DNA from: Kitasatospora cineracea
GTDB lineage: Bacteria; Actinomycetota; Actinomycetes; Streptomycetales; Streptomycetaceae
NCBI RefSeq assembly: GCF_003751605.1
Contig: NZ_RJVJ01000001.1
Location: 4,898,001 to 4,962,000 of the forward strand
Reading direction: 5' to 3'
Length of the DNA: 64,000 nt
The notes under the pieces are model-generated. The model saw only the letters and a list, made by a program, of their open reading frames with translations, did no database searches and had not been told where the DNA came from. This document shows, piece by piece, positions 15,362-24,168 of the stretch; the first letter of the stretch is position 1; each line of letters opens with the position of its first letter. Position numbers and translations under genes: made by a program.

Positions 15362-16344
15362 CCGCCGAACTCGCCGCGACCGCGCAGCAGTCGGCCGACG
15401 AGCTGCCCGCACCGCGCGGACGGCTGCGGCTGGCCGCCGCCCGGCTGGCCGGCTCGCGCGGCGCCGTGGCCGGGCTGGCCGTGCTGGTGCTGCTGTTCCT
15501 GCTGGCCTTCGCCGGGCCCTACCTGACGCCCTGGGACTACGCCGCGCCCGACTACGCCAGCCTGCGCCAACCCCCGTCCGCCGCCCACTGGTTCGGCACC
15601 AACGGGCTCGGCCAGGACGTGTTCGCGCAGACCGTCCGGGGCCTGCAGAAGTCACTGGTGATCGGCCTGCTGGTGGCGGTCCTCTCCACCGGGCTGGCCT
15701 CGCTGGTCGGGGCCTGCGCCGGGTACTTCGGCGGCTGGACCGACCGGGTGCTGACCTTCCTGGTCGACCTGCTGCTGATCTTCCCGGCGTTCCTGGTGAT
15801 CGCCGTCCTCTCGCCCCGGCTGCGCGGCAGCGGCTGGATCGCCTTCGTGCTGCTGCTCGCCGTCTTCAACTGGATGATCACCGCCCGGGTGGTCCGCTCG
15901 ATGACCCGCTCGCTGCGCGAGCGCGAATTCGTCGCCGCCGCCCGCTACATGGGCGTCGGACCGTTCCGGATCATCTGGCGGCACGTGCTGCCGAACGTCT
16001 CCTCCTTCCTGATCATCGACGCCACCGTCACCGTCGGCGGCGCCGTGATGAGCGAGGCCGCACTCTCCTACTTCGGCTTCGGCGTCCGCCCGCCCGACGT
16101 CTCGCTCGGCACCCTGCTGGCCGCCGGCGCGAGCGACGCCCCGGTCTTCCCCTGGCTGTTCTACTTCGCCGCCGGACTGCTGGTGCTGTTCGTGCTCGCC
16201 GTCAACCTGGTCGGCGACGGCCTGCGCGACGCCCTCGACCCGACGGCCGCCGCCGGACGCCACCGCCCCCGCCGCCGAGGCCCGCTGAACCCCCCGGCCG
16301 GGAGCCGGACCACCGCCACCCCACCGCGCCGGAGCACCCCATGA
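15358..16344 (+). CDS. peptide ABC transporter permease (DppC type)
   Basis: A 328-residue permease of the DppC/OppC type. The OppC N-terminal helix (GAVAGLAVLVLLFLLAFAGP) is followed by HWFGTNGLGQDVF, a DppC hallmark, then five helices. The EAA loop reads AAARYMGVGPFRIIWRHVLP. The stop overlaps the ATPase ATG by 4 bases, so the four components are one operon. The Pro/Arg-rich C-terminal 35 residues (RHRPRRRGPLNPPAG) are longer than usual and probably disordered. Confidence 0.9.
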   Translation: MTAELAATAQQSADELPAPRGRLRLAAARLAGSRGAVAGLAVLVLLFLLAFAGPYLTPWDYAAPDYASLRQPPSAAHWFGTNGLGQDVFAQTVRGLQKSLVIGLLVAVLSTGLASLVGACAGYFGGWTDRVLTFLVDLLLIFPAFLVIAVLSPRLRGSGWIAFVLLLAVFNWMITARVVRSMTRSLREREFVAAARYMGVGPFRIIWRHVLPNVSSFLIIDATVTVGGAVMSEAALSYFGFGVRPPDVSLGTLLAAGASDAPVFPWLFYFAAGLLVLFVLAVNLVGDGLRDALDPTAAAGRHRPRRRGPLNPPAGSRTTATPPRRSTP

Positions 16345-18563
16345 CCGTCCCGACCACCCAGGCCGCTCCGGCCGCCCCGCTGCTCGCCGTCCGCGACCTC
16401 ACCGTCGACTTCGGCGGCCGCCCGGCGGTCCGCGGCGTCGACCTCGAACTGCACCGGGGCGAGACGCTCGGGCTGGTCGGCGAGTCCGGCTCCGGCAAGT
16501 CCGTCACCGCGCTCGCCGTGCTCGGCCTGCTGCCCGCCACCGCCCGCACCGGCGGCTCGGTCCGCCTCGACGGCCGCGAACTGCTCGGCCTGCCCGCCCG
16601 GCAGCTCGCCGCCGTCCGCGGCCGCCGGATCGCCATGGTCTTCCAGGACCCGCTCTCCGCGTTCACCCCCGTCCACCGGATCGGCGACCAGCTCGCCGAA
16701 GCCGTCCGGATCCACCAGGACCTCGGCCGGGCCGCCGCCCGCAAGCGCGCCGCCGACCTGCTCGACCTGGTCGGCATCCCCGACCCGGCCCGCGCCCTGG
16801 ACGCCTTCCCGCACGAGTTCTCCGGCGGCATGCGGCAACGCGCCATGATCGCCATGGCGGTGGCCAACGACCCCGACGTGCTGCTCGCCGACGAGCCCAC
16901 CACCGCCCTCGACGTCACCATCCAGGCCCAGGTCCTCGAGGTGCTGCGCACCGCCCGGCGCGAGACCGGCGCCGCCCTCGTCCTGGTCAGCCACGACCTC
17001 GGGGTGATCGCCGGCAGCGCCGACCGGGTCGCCGTCATGTACGCCGGACGGATCGTCGAGACCGCCCCCGTCGACGACCTGTTCGCCGCCCCCCGGCACC
17101 CCTACACGCTCGGCCTGATCGGCGCCGTCCCCCGCCTCGACGGCCCCGGCCGCGCCCTGGTCCCGATCCCCGGCGCCCCGCCCGCCACCGGCGAACTCCC
17201 CACCCCCGGCTGCGCGTTCGCCGCCCGCTGCCCGCTCGTCGAGGACCGCTGCCACCAGGACGAACCCCCGCTGACCGCCCTCGCCGAGCCCTCGGCGGCC
17301 CCACCCGCCGCCGCACCGCCCGTACCCGCCGCCGCCGCACCGCCCGGGCCCGCCGCCCACCTCGCCGCCTGCGTGCGCGCCGCCCACCTCGCCGCCGCCC
17401 GGCCCGCCCCCGCCGAGGTGTACCCCGTCCCGGACCTGCCCGCCGCCGCCGTGCGCCCGCGCGCCGAACGCCCGGACGTGCTCACCGTCCGCGGCCTCAC
17501 CCGCAGCTTCCCGCAGCGCCGCGGCGGCCTGCTGCGCCGACGGGCCGGCGAGGTGCACGCCGTCGACGGGGTGGACCTCGACATCCGGCAGGGCGAGACG
17601 CTCGGGCTGGTCGGCGAGTCCGGCTCCGGCAAGTCCACCACCCTGTACGAGATCCTGCGGCTGGCGGCCCCGCAGGGCGGCCGGATCGAACTGCTCGGCC
17701 AGGACACCGCCGCCCTCGACCGGGCCGCCACCCGGCGGCTGCGCTCCCGGGTGCAGATCGTCTTCCAGGACCCGGCGGCCTCGCTCGACCCCCGGATGCC
17801 GATCGGCGACGTGCTCGCCGAACCGCTGCTCGCCCAGCGCACCCCCGCCGCCGAGGCCCGCCGCCGGGTGCCCGAACTGCTGCGCCAGGTCGGCCTCGAC
17901 CCCGCGTACGCCGACCGCTACCCGCACGAGTTCTCCGGCGGCCAGCGCCAGCGGATCTCCATCGCCCGCGCCCTCGCCGTCCGCCCCGACCTGCTGGCCC
18001 TGGACGAGCCGGTCTCCGCCCTCGACGTCTCCGTCCAGGCCGGCGTGCTCAACCTGCTCCAACGCCTGAAGGCCGAACTCGGCCTCGCCTACCTGTTCGT
18101 CTCGCACGACCTGTCCGTGGTGCGCCACCTGGCCGACCGGGTCGCCGTCATGTACCTCGGCCGCACCGTCGAGACCGGCACCGCCGACCGGGTCTTCACC
18201 CACCCCCGCCACCCCTACACCCGGGCCCTGCTCGCCGCCGTCCCCCGCCCCGACCCCGCCACCGAACGCACCCGCCCCCGCCACCTGCTGGCCGGCGACC
18301 CGCCCTCCCCCACCACCCGCCACCCCGGCTGCCCCTTCCGCACCCGCTGCCCCGTCCAGCCCACCCTCACCCCCGCCCAACGCCAACGCTGCGCCACCGA
18401 ACCCCGCCCCCCACCCCGGCCGCCCCGGACACCGACCACACCGCGGCCTGCCACTACCCGGACTGAACCCGCCCCGGACCCGCGCCGAGCCCCGGACGCC
18501 GACCGCGCCCGGGGCCCGACGGAGCGTCACTTCCCGTACACGCCGACCTCGTTGAGCGAGTAG
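16341..18563 (+). CDS. fused dipeptide ABC transporter ATPase (DppD-DppF), 3' end probably frameshifted
   Basis: A 740-residue protein with two complete ABC ATPase domains. Domain 1 has Walker A GESGSGKS at 47-54, signature SGGMRQR and Walker B VLLADEP; domain 2 has a second GESGSGKS at about 428, SGGQRQR and LLALDEP. Each domain ends with the cysteine-containing oligopeptide tail (FAARCPLVEDRC, FRTRCPVQP). The linker is Ala/Pro-rich. From about 18400 the frame becomes Pro/Thr/Arg-rich junk and overlaps the next gene by 37 bp. The -1 frame encodes TDHTAACHYPD with stop at 18464-18466, the normal ending of this family, so a one-base indel in the C-run at 18404-18417 is likely. Confidence 0.88.
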   Translation: MTVPTTQAAPAAPLLAVRDLTVDFGGRPAVRGVDLELHRGETLGLVGESGSGKSVTALAVLGLLPATARTGGSVRLDGRELLGLPARQLAAVRGRRIAMVFQDPLSAFTPVHRIGDQLAEAVRIHQDLGRAAARKRAADLLDLVGIPDPARALDAFPHEFSGGMRQRAMIAMAVANDPDVLLADEPTTALDVTIQAQVLEVLRTARRETGAALVLVSHDLGVIAGSADRVAVMYAGRIVETAPVDDLFAAPRHPYTLGLIGAVPRLDGPGRALVPIPGAPPATGELPTPGCAFAARCPLVEDRCHQDEPPLTALAEPSAAPPAAAPPVPAAAAPPGPAAHLAACVRAAHLAAARPAPAEVYPVPDLPAAAVRPRAERPDVLTVRGLTRSFPQRRGGLLRRRAGEVHAVDGVDLDIRQGETLGLVGESGSGKSTTLYEILRLAAPQGGRIELLGQDTAALDRAATRRLRSRVQIVFQDPAASLDPRMPIGDVLAEPLLAQRTPAAEARRRVPELLRQVGLDPAYADRYPHEFSGGQRQRISIARALAVRPDLLALDEPVSALDVSVQAGVLNLLQRLKAELGLAYLFVSHDLSVVRHLADRVAVMYLGRTVETGTADRVFTHPRHPYTRALLAAVPRPDPATERTRPRHLLAGDPPSPTTRHPGCPFRTRCPVQPTLTPAQRQRCATEPRPPPRPPRTPTTPRPATTRTEPAPDPRRAPDADRARGPTERHFPYTPTSLSE

Positions 18564-21500
18564 CGGTTGTCGGTGCCGCGGGTCAGCATCACCACCCGGA
18601 CGTGGCGGGCGTCGGTCGGGGTGAAGGGGCGGTTCTCCAGGCCGCCGCGGTCGGTGGTGGTGGAGTAGACGGTGCGCCAGGCGGTGCCGTCGGTGGAGAC
18701 GTCGATCCGGTAGGCGGTGGCGTACTGGTCGGACCAGTCGAGGACCACCCGGCCGACCTTGCGGACGGTGCCCAGGTCGACGTCCAGCCAGGCGGTGGCG
18801 ACGGTCTTGGAGGCCCAGCGGGTGCCGGTGCTGCCGTCGACGGCCTGCTTGGGCGGGTAGGCGACCACGATCGCGTCCTGGTAGTCGGAGGCGGTGGCGG
18901 TCGCCCCGCGGGCCAGGTCGGTCAGGTCGTCGGTGCGGCGGGCCGGGAACTCCACGACCTGCTGGTAGGTGGGCCGGTTCTGCCAGGCGATCCGCGGGAC
19001 GGTGATGCCGCCCATCGCCCGGTGCACGATCGAGTCGGCGCACAGCTGGTCGCCCGCCGCGCAGTACTTGTCGGCCGGGTAGGTGGTGGCGGCCGGGGTG
19101 GCCACCGCCCGGGTCAGCGTGGTCAGCAGCACCTGGCGGCAGGCGCTCAGCGTGCCGGCGCCGCAGTACGCCCTCTCCAGCGGGCCGGTCACCGGGCGGC
19201 CGAGCACCGTGCGCAGGTCCTTGTCGACGTACGACCACCAGCCGTGCTGGAACGCCGAGCCCTTGTGCGCCTGGCCGGCCGCGATGTCGCTGCCGCCGGA
19301 GGTGGCGCCCGACTGCCCGCCGGAGGGCGTCTCGTTGATCGGGGCGACGGCCGTCAGCGCCTGCCAGGCCGCATCGCCCAGGCCGGGCCGGAACTCGCCC
19401 TCCACCAGCAGCGGCCACCAGGCGTCCAGCACCCGGATCGCCTCCGCGTCGGTGTACACGCCCGCGCCCTTGCTCGCCTCGCGCCGGTGCGAGCCGCCCG
19501 CCGCCCAGGCCCGCAGCCCGGCGACGGCGGCGGCCGCCGCCGGGTCGGTGACCGGCGCCGAGTCCAGCACCGCGAGCAGTTCGGGCAGCACCCGTTCGGC
19601 CCGCAGGTCGACGTTGGCGGCGTCCTCCATCGCCTTGACCAGGTCGGTGCGGGTGACGGCGCCGCGCTGCACCAGCGCCTTCACCCGGGTGTCCAGCAGG
19701 TCGGCCCGGTGGACGGCGCCGTTGCCCCAGGCCGAGGTGAAGCCGGGGGCCTGCTTGTTGTTCCAACTGACGTAGTAGTCCTGGTCGGTGGAGTGCGCGT
19801 GCCGGTCGGCGGGTTCGACCGCGGAGGTGTTGGCGGCCCGGTCCCAGCCCTGCCAGGTGTAGGCCGGCAGGGCCAGGATCGGCAGGTCCGGGTCGGTGCC
19901 GGGGGCGCGCAGCGGCTCGGTGCCGGAGTTGTAGTAGGCGGTGTGGTCGGCGTCCGCGTAGAACCAGTTGAAGGTGTAGCCGATGTCCTGCGCGGCGCGC
20001 TGGAACGCCGCCGCCGAGGTGATCGCCGCCGGGTCGTTGAACTGCTGGAAGCCGATCACCGAGTCCACCTCGTGCCGGTAGGTGGAGCGCAGCGCGGTGT
20101 ACGCCACCGGCCGCCCGCCGACCGTCCCGGTGTGGGTGACCAGCCCGTACGCCGAACGCAGCGTCACCAGGTCGTAGGCGCCCGCCGCGGTGGAGTCCGC
20201 GGTGCTCGGCTGCCAGGCGTCGTGCTGGACCAGCCGCTCGAACGGGGTGCAGGTGCCGTCCAGCAGGTAGCCGGTCGAGGAGGTGGACGGGGCGCCGCCG
20301 CCGGGCTCGCACAGCTCGACCGCGAAGGTGTCGGTGATGTCCTGGTTGGCGGAGGTCGCGCTCCACGAGTAGTCCAGGCCGCGGCCGATCTCCACGTAGA
20401 AGCTCAGGCCCGGGAAGGACGCGCCCCGGCTGCGCAGGCCCGGCCCGTCCAGCTCCTGGACCATCAGGATCTGCGGCGCGTAGTAGCCGGTCTGCGGGCC
20501 GTACACGGCGACCGGGTGCCCGGAGGCGGTGTGCGCGCCGGACACCAGCAGGGCGTTCGACATGCCCTTCTTCGCGGTGATCAGGTCGGCGGGCAGCACG
20601 CCCTCGGCGGCCCCGGACAGGGCGCTCCCGGCCCCGGTGCCCGTGCCGTTGGCGGTGCGGGGGACCTCGGTGACCGACCCCGGGTCCGGCAGCGCGGTGC
20701 CCACCGGCGCGGCGGGCGAGGCCGCGTACGGGAAGGCCGTGCCGTCGTGCACGGTGGGCGTCGCCTCCGGGTCGTCCTCGGCCCGCCAGGCCGCGTACGC
20801 CCGGTCGCCCGCCTCGGTGCCGTACTGCCGGCGCAGGGCGAGCCGGGCCAGCGCGTTGCCGACCTCGCCGCCCCCGCCGCCGCCGAAGATCGCCCCGATC
20901 ACCGAGGAGATCGCCACCACGTCGGTGGCCGTGAACGGGGCGATGGTCGAGCCGTGCCCGGTCAGCACGTACTCGCCCGGGTAGGTGTTCGCCGCGACGT
21001 CGGCCGCCGCGAAGGCGTTCAGGCCCGCCACGTAGTCCTGCACGTCTTGCCAGGCCTGCGCCCCGCGCGGGCCGGACGCCTTCACCCGGTCGATCTGCTG
21101 CTGCAGGTCCGCCTCGGTGTACGGGGCGACCGCCCACAGGCTCTGCTCCAGCTCCCGGTTGCCCGCCGCGCCGCCCGCGAACGAGGACAGCTGCCCGCGG
21201 CCGACGTGCCGCAGCACGTCGATCAGCCAGAGCCGGTCCTGCCCGGCCGCGTAGCCCGCGCCGAACTCGGTGTCGGACCGGGTGACGCCCTTGACGTGCG
21301 GGGTGCCGGTGGCCCTGTCCCGGGTGATGGTCACCCCGGCGCGCGGCGTGGTGGTGCTCTCCACCTGCCCGGCGGGCACCCCGAAGGAGGCGTCGTCGAA
21401 GTACGCCGACAGCTGGTCGGGCGTCAGGCCGCTGTAGTCGTGCAGCAGCGCGTCGTACTCGTCCACCTGGTCGGCGGAGTGCGCGGGCCGGGTCCCCACG

Positions 21501-21721
21501 CTCTGGTGCAGCAGGATCCCGGCCAGCGTGGCGTGGCCGTTCTCACCCGCCGTCAGGACGTCCTGGCACTGGCCCAGGCACGGGTCCCCGGCGGCGGGGG
21601 CGGGCCCGGCGGCGGCCCCGGCGGCCGGCTGGGCGGTGAGCGCGCCGAGCAGCAGCGCGGCGGAGGCGAGGACGGCGAGGGCGGCCGAACGCAGTCGGCG
21701 GGGGCGGGGGGCAGCGGGCAC
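18527..21721 (-). CDS. secreted penicillin-acylase-family hydrolase with discoidin domain
   Basis: A 1064-residue exported N-terminal-nucleophile hydrolase (penicillin/acyl-homoserine-lactone acylase family). A signal peptide covers about residues 1-35. The alpha-subunit part includes TPHVKGVTRSDTEFGAGYA and QDRLWLIDVLRHVGRG. The autocatalytic cleavage site is KKGMSNALLVSG with nucleophile Ser388; the beta part follows. The C-terminal 130 residues (about 935-1064; ATASDYQDAI, DGSTGTRWASK, KVGRVVLDWSD) form an F5/8 type C carbohydrate-binding domain. The enzyme probably cleaves an amide bond of an acylated amine, peptide or lipid at the cell surface or on a polysaccharide. The ATG at 21721 has no strong ribosome-binding site nearby. 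Confidence 0.9.
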   Translation of the reverse strand: MPAAPRPRRLRSAALAVLASAALLLGALTAQPAAGAAAGPAPAAGDPCLGQCQDVLTAGENGHATLAGILLHQSVGTRPAHSADQVDEYDALLHDYSGLTPDQLSAYFDDASFGVPAGQVESTTTPRAGVTITRDRATGTPHVKGVTRSDTEFGAGYAAGQDRLWLIDVLRHVGRGQLSSFAGGAAGNRELEQSLWAVAPYTEADLQQQIDRVKASGPRGAQAWQDVQDYVAGLNAFAAADVAANTYPGEYVLTGHGSTIAPFTATDVVAISSVIGAIFGGGGGGEVGNALARLALRRQYGTEAGDRAYAAWRAEDDPEATPTVHDGTAFPYAASPAAPVGTALPDPGSVTEVPRTANGTGTGAGSALSGAAEGVLPADLITAKKGMSNALLVSGAHTASGHPVAVYGPQTGYYAPQILMVQELDGPGLRSRGASFPGLSFYVEIGRGLDYSWSATSANQDITDTFAVELCEPGGGAPSTSSTGYLLDGTCTPFERLVQHDAWQPSTADSTAAGAYDLVTLRSAYGLVTHTGTVGGRPVAYTALRSTYRHEVDSVIGFQQFNDPAAITSAAAFQRAAQDIGYTFNWFYADADHTAYYNSGTEPLRAPGTDPDLPILALPAYTWQGWDRAANTSAVEPADRHAHSTDQDYYVSWNNKQAPGFTSAWGNGAVHRADLLDTRVKALVQRGAVTRTDLVKAMEDAANVDLRAERVLPELLAVLDSAPVTDPAAAAAVAGLRAWAAGGSHRREASKGAGVYTDAEAIRVLDAWWPLLVEGEFRPGLGDAAWQALTAVAPINETPSGGQSGATSGGSDIAAGQAHKGSAFQHGWWSYVDKDLRTVLGRPVTGPLERAYCGAGTLSACRQVLLTTLTRAVATPAATTYPADKYCAAGDQLCADSIVHRAMGGITVPRIAWQNRPTYQQVVEFPARRTDDLTDLARGATATASDYQDAIVVAYPPKQAVDGSTGTRWASKTVATAWLDVDLGTVRKVGRVVLDWSDQYATAYRIDVSTDGTAWRTVYSTTTDRGGLENRPFTPTDARHVRVVMLTRGTDNRYSLNEVGVYGK

Positions 21722-21913
21722 CTGGGCCTCTTCCTGACAGGGGGTACCGGAAGTCCGGGCGCACGCTAGTCCGCGAAGTGACCCCCCGGTAGGGGGCGGG
21801 CGGGACCCGCCACGGAACTGTCACCCGCCTGTCATGAACGCGAGTTGACGGCCGGTCGGGGGACGCTGGAACGCGCGGGCCGGTGCAGGTCCGCGCGGGC
21901 CGTGGCGGGAGGC

Positions 21914-22798
21914 TCAGGAGACGCCCGGGCCCGGGACGGCCGGGGCGAGGGGGCGTTCGGCGAGTTCGGCGAGTTCGGCGAGCTCGGCGAGGACGTGCAG
22001 GGCGGCCTGGGAGGGGGAGCCCTCCTCGGCGGTGTAGGTGACCAGGGTCTGGTCGGAATCGCCGGGCAGGGTCAGGCTCTCGTAGGCGACGGTGAACTCG
22101 CCGACCGCGGGATGGCGCAGGTGGTAGCTGCCGTGGGTCTTCTCCCGGATCTCCTGCTGCTCCCACAGCCGCCGGAACTCCGGGCTGGCGTCCGACAGTT
22201 CACCGATCAGCGCCGGGTACGCCGGGTCCCCCGGGTGGCGGCCGAGGTCCAGGCGCAGGTAGCCGACGATGTCGCGGGCCTTGGCCTCCCGGTCGACGAA
22301 GCGGCTGCGCAGCTCCTCGTGGCAGAAGACCAGCCACGCCTTGTTGAGCCGCTCGGGCGGCAGCGCGGCGAAGTCGATCATCATGGCGGCCATCGGCGCG
22401 TTCCAGGCCAGCACGTCGGTGCGGCGGCCGACCACGTACGCCGGGGTGTGCGGCATCGAGTCCATCAGCCGGCGCAGGCCCGGACGCACCTGCTGCACGG
22501 GCGTCGGCAGCGGCCCGCCGCCGGCCCGCACCAGCCGGTGCAGGTGGCCGGTCTCGACCGCGTCCAGGCGCAGCGCCCGGGCGACGGCGTCGACGATCGC
22601 GTCGGACGCGTTCTCGGCCCGGCCCTGCTCGAAGCGGGTGTAGTAGTCGGCGCTCACCCCGGCGAGCTGGGCCACCTCCTCGCGGCGCAGGCCCGGCACC
22701 CGCCGCCGCTCGCCGAAACCCCGGATCCCCGCGTCCTCCGGGCGGATCCGGGCGCGGCGGGAGCGCAGGAAGGCACCGAGGTCGGCTCGTCGGTTCAT
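21914..22798 (-). CDS. XRE-type regulator with MmyB-like ligand domain
   Basis: A 294-residue transcription regulator. The N-terminal helix-turn-helix (about 28-75) includes GLRREEVAQLAGVSADYYTR and FEQGRAENAS. The C-terminal two thirds (AYVVGRRTDVLAWNAPMAAM, RLNKAWLVFCHEELRSRFVD, LRHPAVGEFTVAYESLTLPG) is the MmyB-like domain, a PAS-related fold that in the known case binds a fatty acid. The ATG at 22798 is preferred over GTG 22804, which is too close to AGGA. The last residues contain LAELAELAELAE from a 9-bp tandem repeat. It is divergent from the aldo/keto reductase gene, its likely target. Confidence 0.88.
   Translation of the reverse strand: MNRRADLGAFLRSRRARIRPEDAGIRGFGERRRVPGLRREEVAQLAGVSADYYTRFEQGRAENASDAIVDAVARALRLDAVETGHLHRLVRAGGGPLPTPVQQVRPGLRRLMDSMPHTPAYVVGRRTDVLAWNAPMAAMMIDFAALPPERLNKAWLVFCHEELRSRFVDREAKARDIVGYLRLDLGRHPGDPAYPALIGELSDASPEFRRLWEQQEIREKTHGSYHLRHPAVGEFTVAYESLTLPGDSDQTLVTYTAEEGSPSQAALHVLAELAELAELAERPLAPAVPGPGVS
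21957..21990. repeat. 9-bp in-frame tandem repeat in the regulator's 3' end
   Basis: GGCGAGTTC (variant GGCGAGCTC) repeats about 3.5 times, adding Leu-Ala-Glu units to the C-terminal helix. Copy number may vary between strains. Confidence 0.7.
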
Positions 22799-23031
22799 GG
22801 CCACGATCCTATTGAACCGGGCCCGGCGGACCGGTCCCGGGGAACCCGGCCAGGCGACCCGGTTCTGGGGAACCAGGCCAGGCGGACCGGGCCCGGCCCG
22901 AAGGGGGTTCCGGCAGACCCAGGACGGGCGGTACCGGGGACGAACGGAGCCCTGGGCGGGGCCGGGCGCGGTCGTGAGGATGAGTGGCGCACCCCCCGGA
23001 CACCCGAACGCAACGTGAGGAACCCGCAGTC
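22799..23031. promoter_or_regulatory. divergent region between regulator and aldo/keto reductase
   Basis: A 233-bp gap. It contains an imperfect direct repeat of about 28 bp, with GGGGAACCCGGCCAGGCG at about 22839 and GGGGAACCAGGCCAGGCG at about 22868, plus two GGACCGGGCCCGG-like palindromes. These may be binding sites for the regulator. No open frame of note. Confidence 0.45.
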
Positions 23032-24084
23032 ATGAACGCTCTGCCCACCACCCGCCTCGGCGGCACCGACCTCGAGATCAGCCGGATCGGCTTCGGCGCC
23101 TGGGCGCTGGGCGGGGCCGGCTGGGGCTTCGCCTGGGGTGCCCAGGACGACGCCGACTCGATCGCCACCATCCACCGGGTCGTCGAGGCCGGGGTCAACT
23201 GGATCGACACCGCCCCCGCCTACGGCCTCGGCCACTCCGAGGAGGTCGTCGGCAAGGCCCTCGCCGCCCTCCCGGAAGCCGAACGCCCGTACGTCTTCAC
23301 CAAGGCCGGCCTGGTCTGGGACGAACCCGACCCGTTCGCCGCCCCGCGCAAGCTGCTCAAGCCCGCCAGCATCCGGGCCGAACTGGAGGACTCGCTGCGC
23401 CGCCTGGGCGTCGAGCGGATCGACCTCTACCAGGCGCACTGGCCCGGCGACGGCGCGCTGCTGACCTTCGGCCCCGACGAGGACCCGGCCGCCACCGCCC
23501 GGCACGCCACCGCGCTGGAGGAGTACTGGGCGGCGCTGGCCGAGCTGAAGGCCGAGGGCAAGGTGCGGGCGATCGCGCTGTCCAACCACGACGCCGCGCA
23601 GCTGGCCGCCGCCGAGGCGGTCGCGCACGTCGACGCGATCCAGCCCCAGTTCAGCCTGCTGCACCGGGAGGCCGCGCCCGAACTCGCCTGGGCGCACGCC
23701 CACGGCACCGGGGCGATCGTCTACCAGCCGCTCCACTCCGGGCTGCTGACCGGGACGTTCAGCGCCGAGCGGGTCGCGGCCCTGCCGGACGACGACTGGC
23801 GCAAGGGCTTCCCCGAGTTCACCACCGGCCTCGCCGCCAACCTCGCCCTGGTCGAGGCCCTGCGCCCGATCGCCGCGGCGCACGGCACCACGGTCTCCGC
23901 GGTCGCCCTCGCCTGGACGCTGGCCTGGCCCGGCGTCACCGGCACGATCGTCGGCGCCCGCCGCCCCGGCCAGGTCGACGACTGGATCGGCGCCGGATCC
24001 CTGGAGTTGACCGACGCCGACCGGGACGCGATCGCCGCCGCGATCACCGCGACCGGCGCCGGCGCGGGCCCGGCCCGCCCCTGA
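23032..24084 (+). CDS. aldo/keto reductase
   Basis: A 350-residue NADPH-dependent reductase of the aldo/keto reductase superfamily. N-terminal LGGTDLEISRIGFGAWALGG, catalytic Asp and Tyr in NWIDTAPAYGLGHSEE, the lysine in YVFTKAGL, and His in YQAHWPGD are all in place; the coenzyme-binding VGARRPGQVDDW lies near the end. Cytoplasmic; the substrate is an aldehyde or ketone that cannot be named. ATG 23032 follows a weak GTGAGGAA ribosome-binding site. Similar reductases next to MmyB-type regulators are common in streptomycetes. The stop lies in an 18-bp direct duplication (CGCCCCTGAGCCCCGG repeated). Confidence 0.9.
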   Translation: MNALPTTRLGGTDLEISRIGFGAWALGGAGWGFAWGAQDDADSIATIHRVVEAGVNWIDTAPAYGLGHSEEVVGKALAALPEAERPYVFTKAGLVWDEPDPFAAPRKLLKPASIRAELEDSLRRLGVERIDLYQAHWPGDGALLTFGPDEDPAATARHATALEEYWAALAELKAEGKVRAIALSNHDAAQLAAAEAVAHVDAIQPQFSLLHREAAPELAWAHAHGTGAIVYQPLHSGLLTGTFSAERVAALPDDDWRKGFPEFTTGLAANLALVEALRPIAAAHGTTVSAVALAWTLAWPGVTGTIVGARRPGQVDDWIGAGSLELTDADRDAIAAAITATGAGAGPARP

Positions 24085-24168
24085 GCCCCGGGCCGCCCCT
24101 GAGCCCCGGCCCGGCCCCGGCCCGACTCCGGCCCCAACTCCCGCTCCCGCTCCGACTCCTGCTCCCGC

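Noticed and set aside
16161..21137. 1658-codon open frame on the minus strand
   Set aside because: It is antisense to the well-supported importer genes and overlaps the acylase gene in another frame; its Gly/Ala/Asp-rich peptide is a by-product of GC bias.
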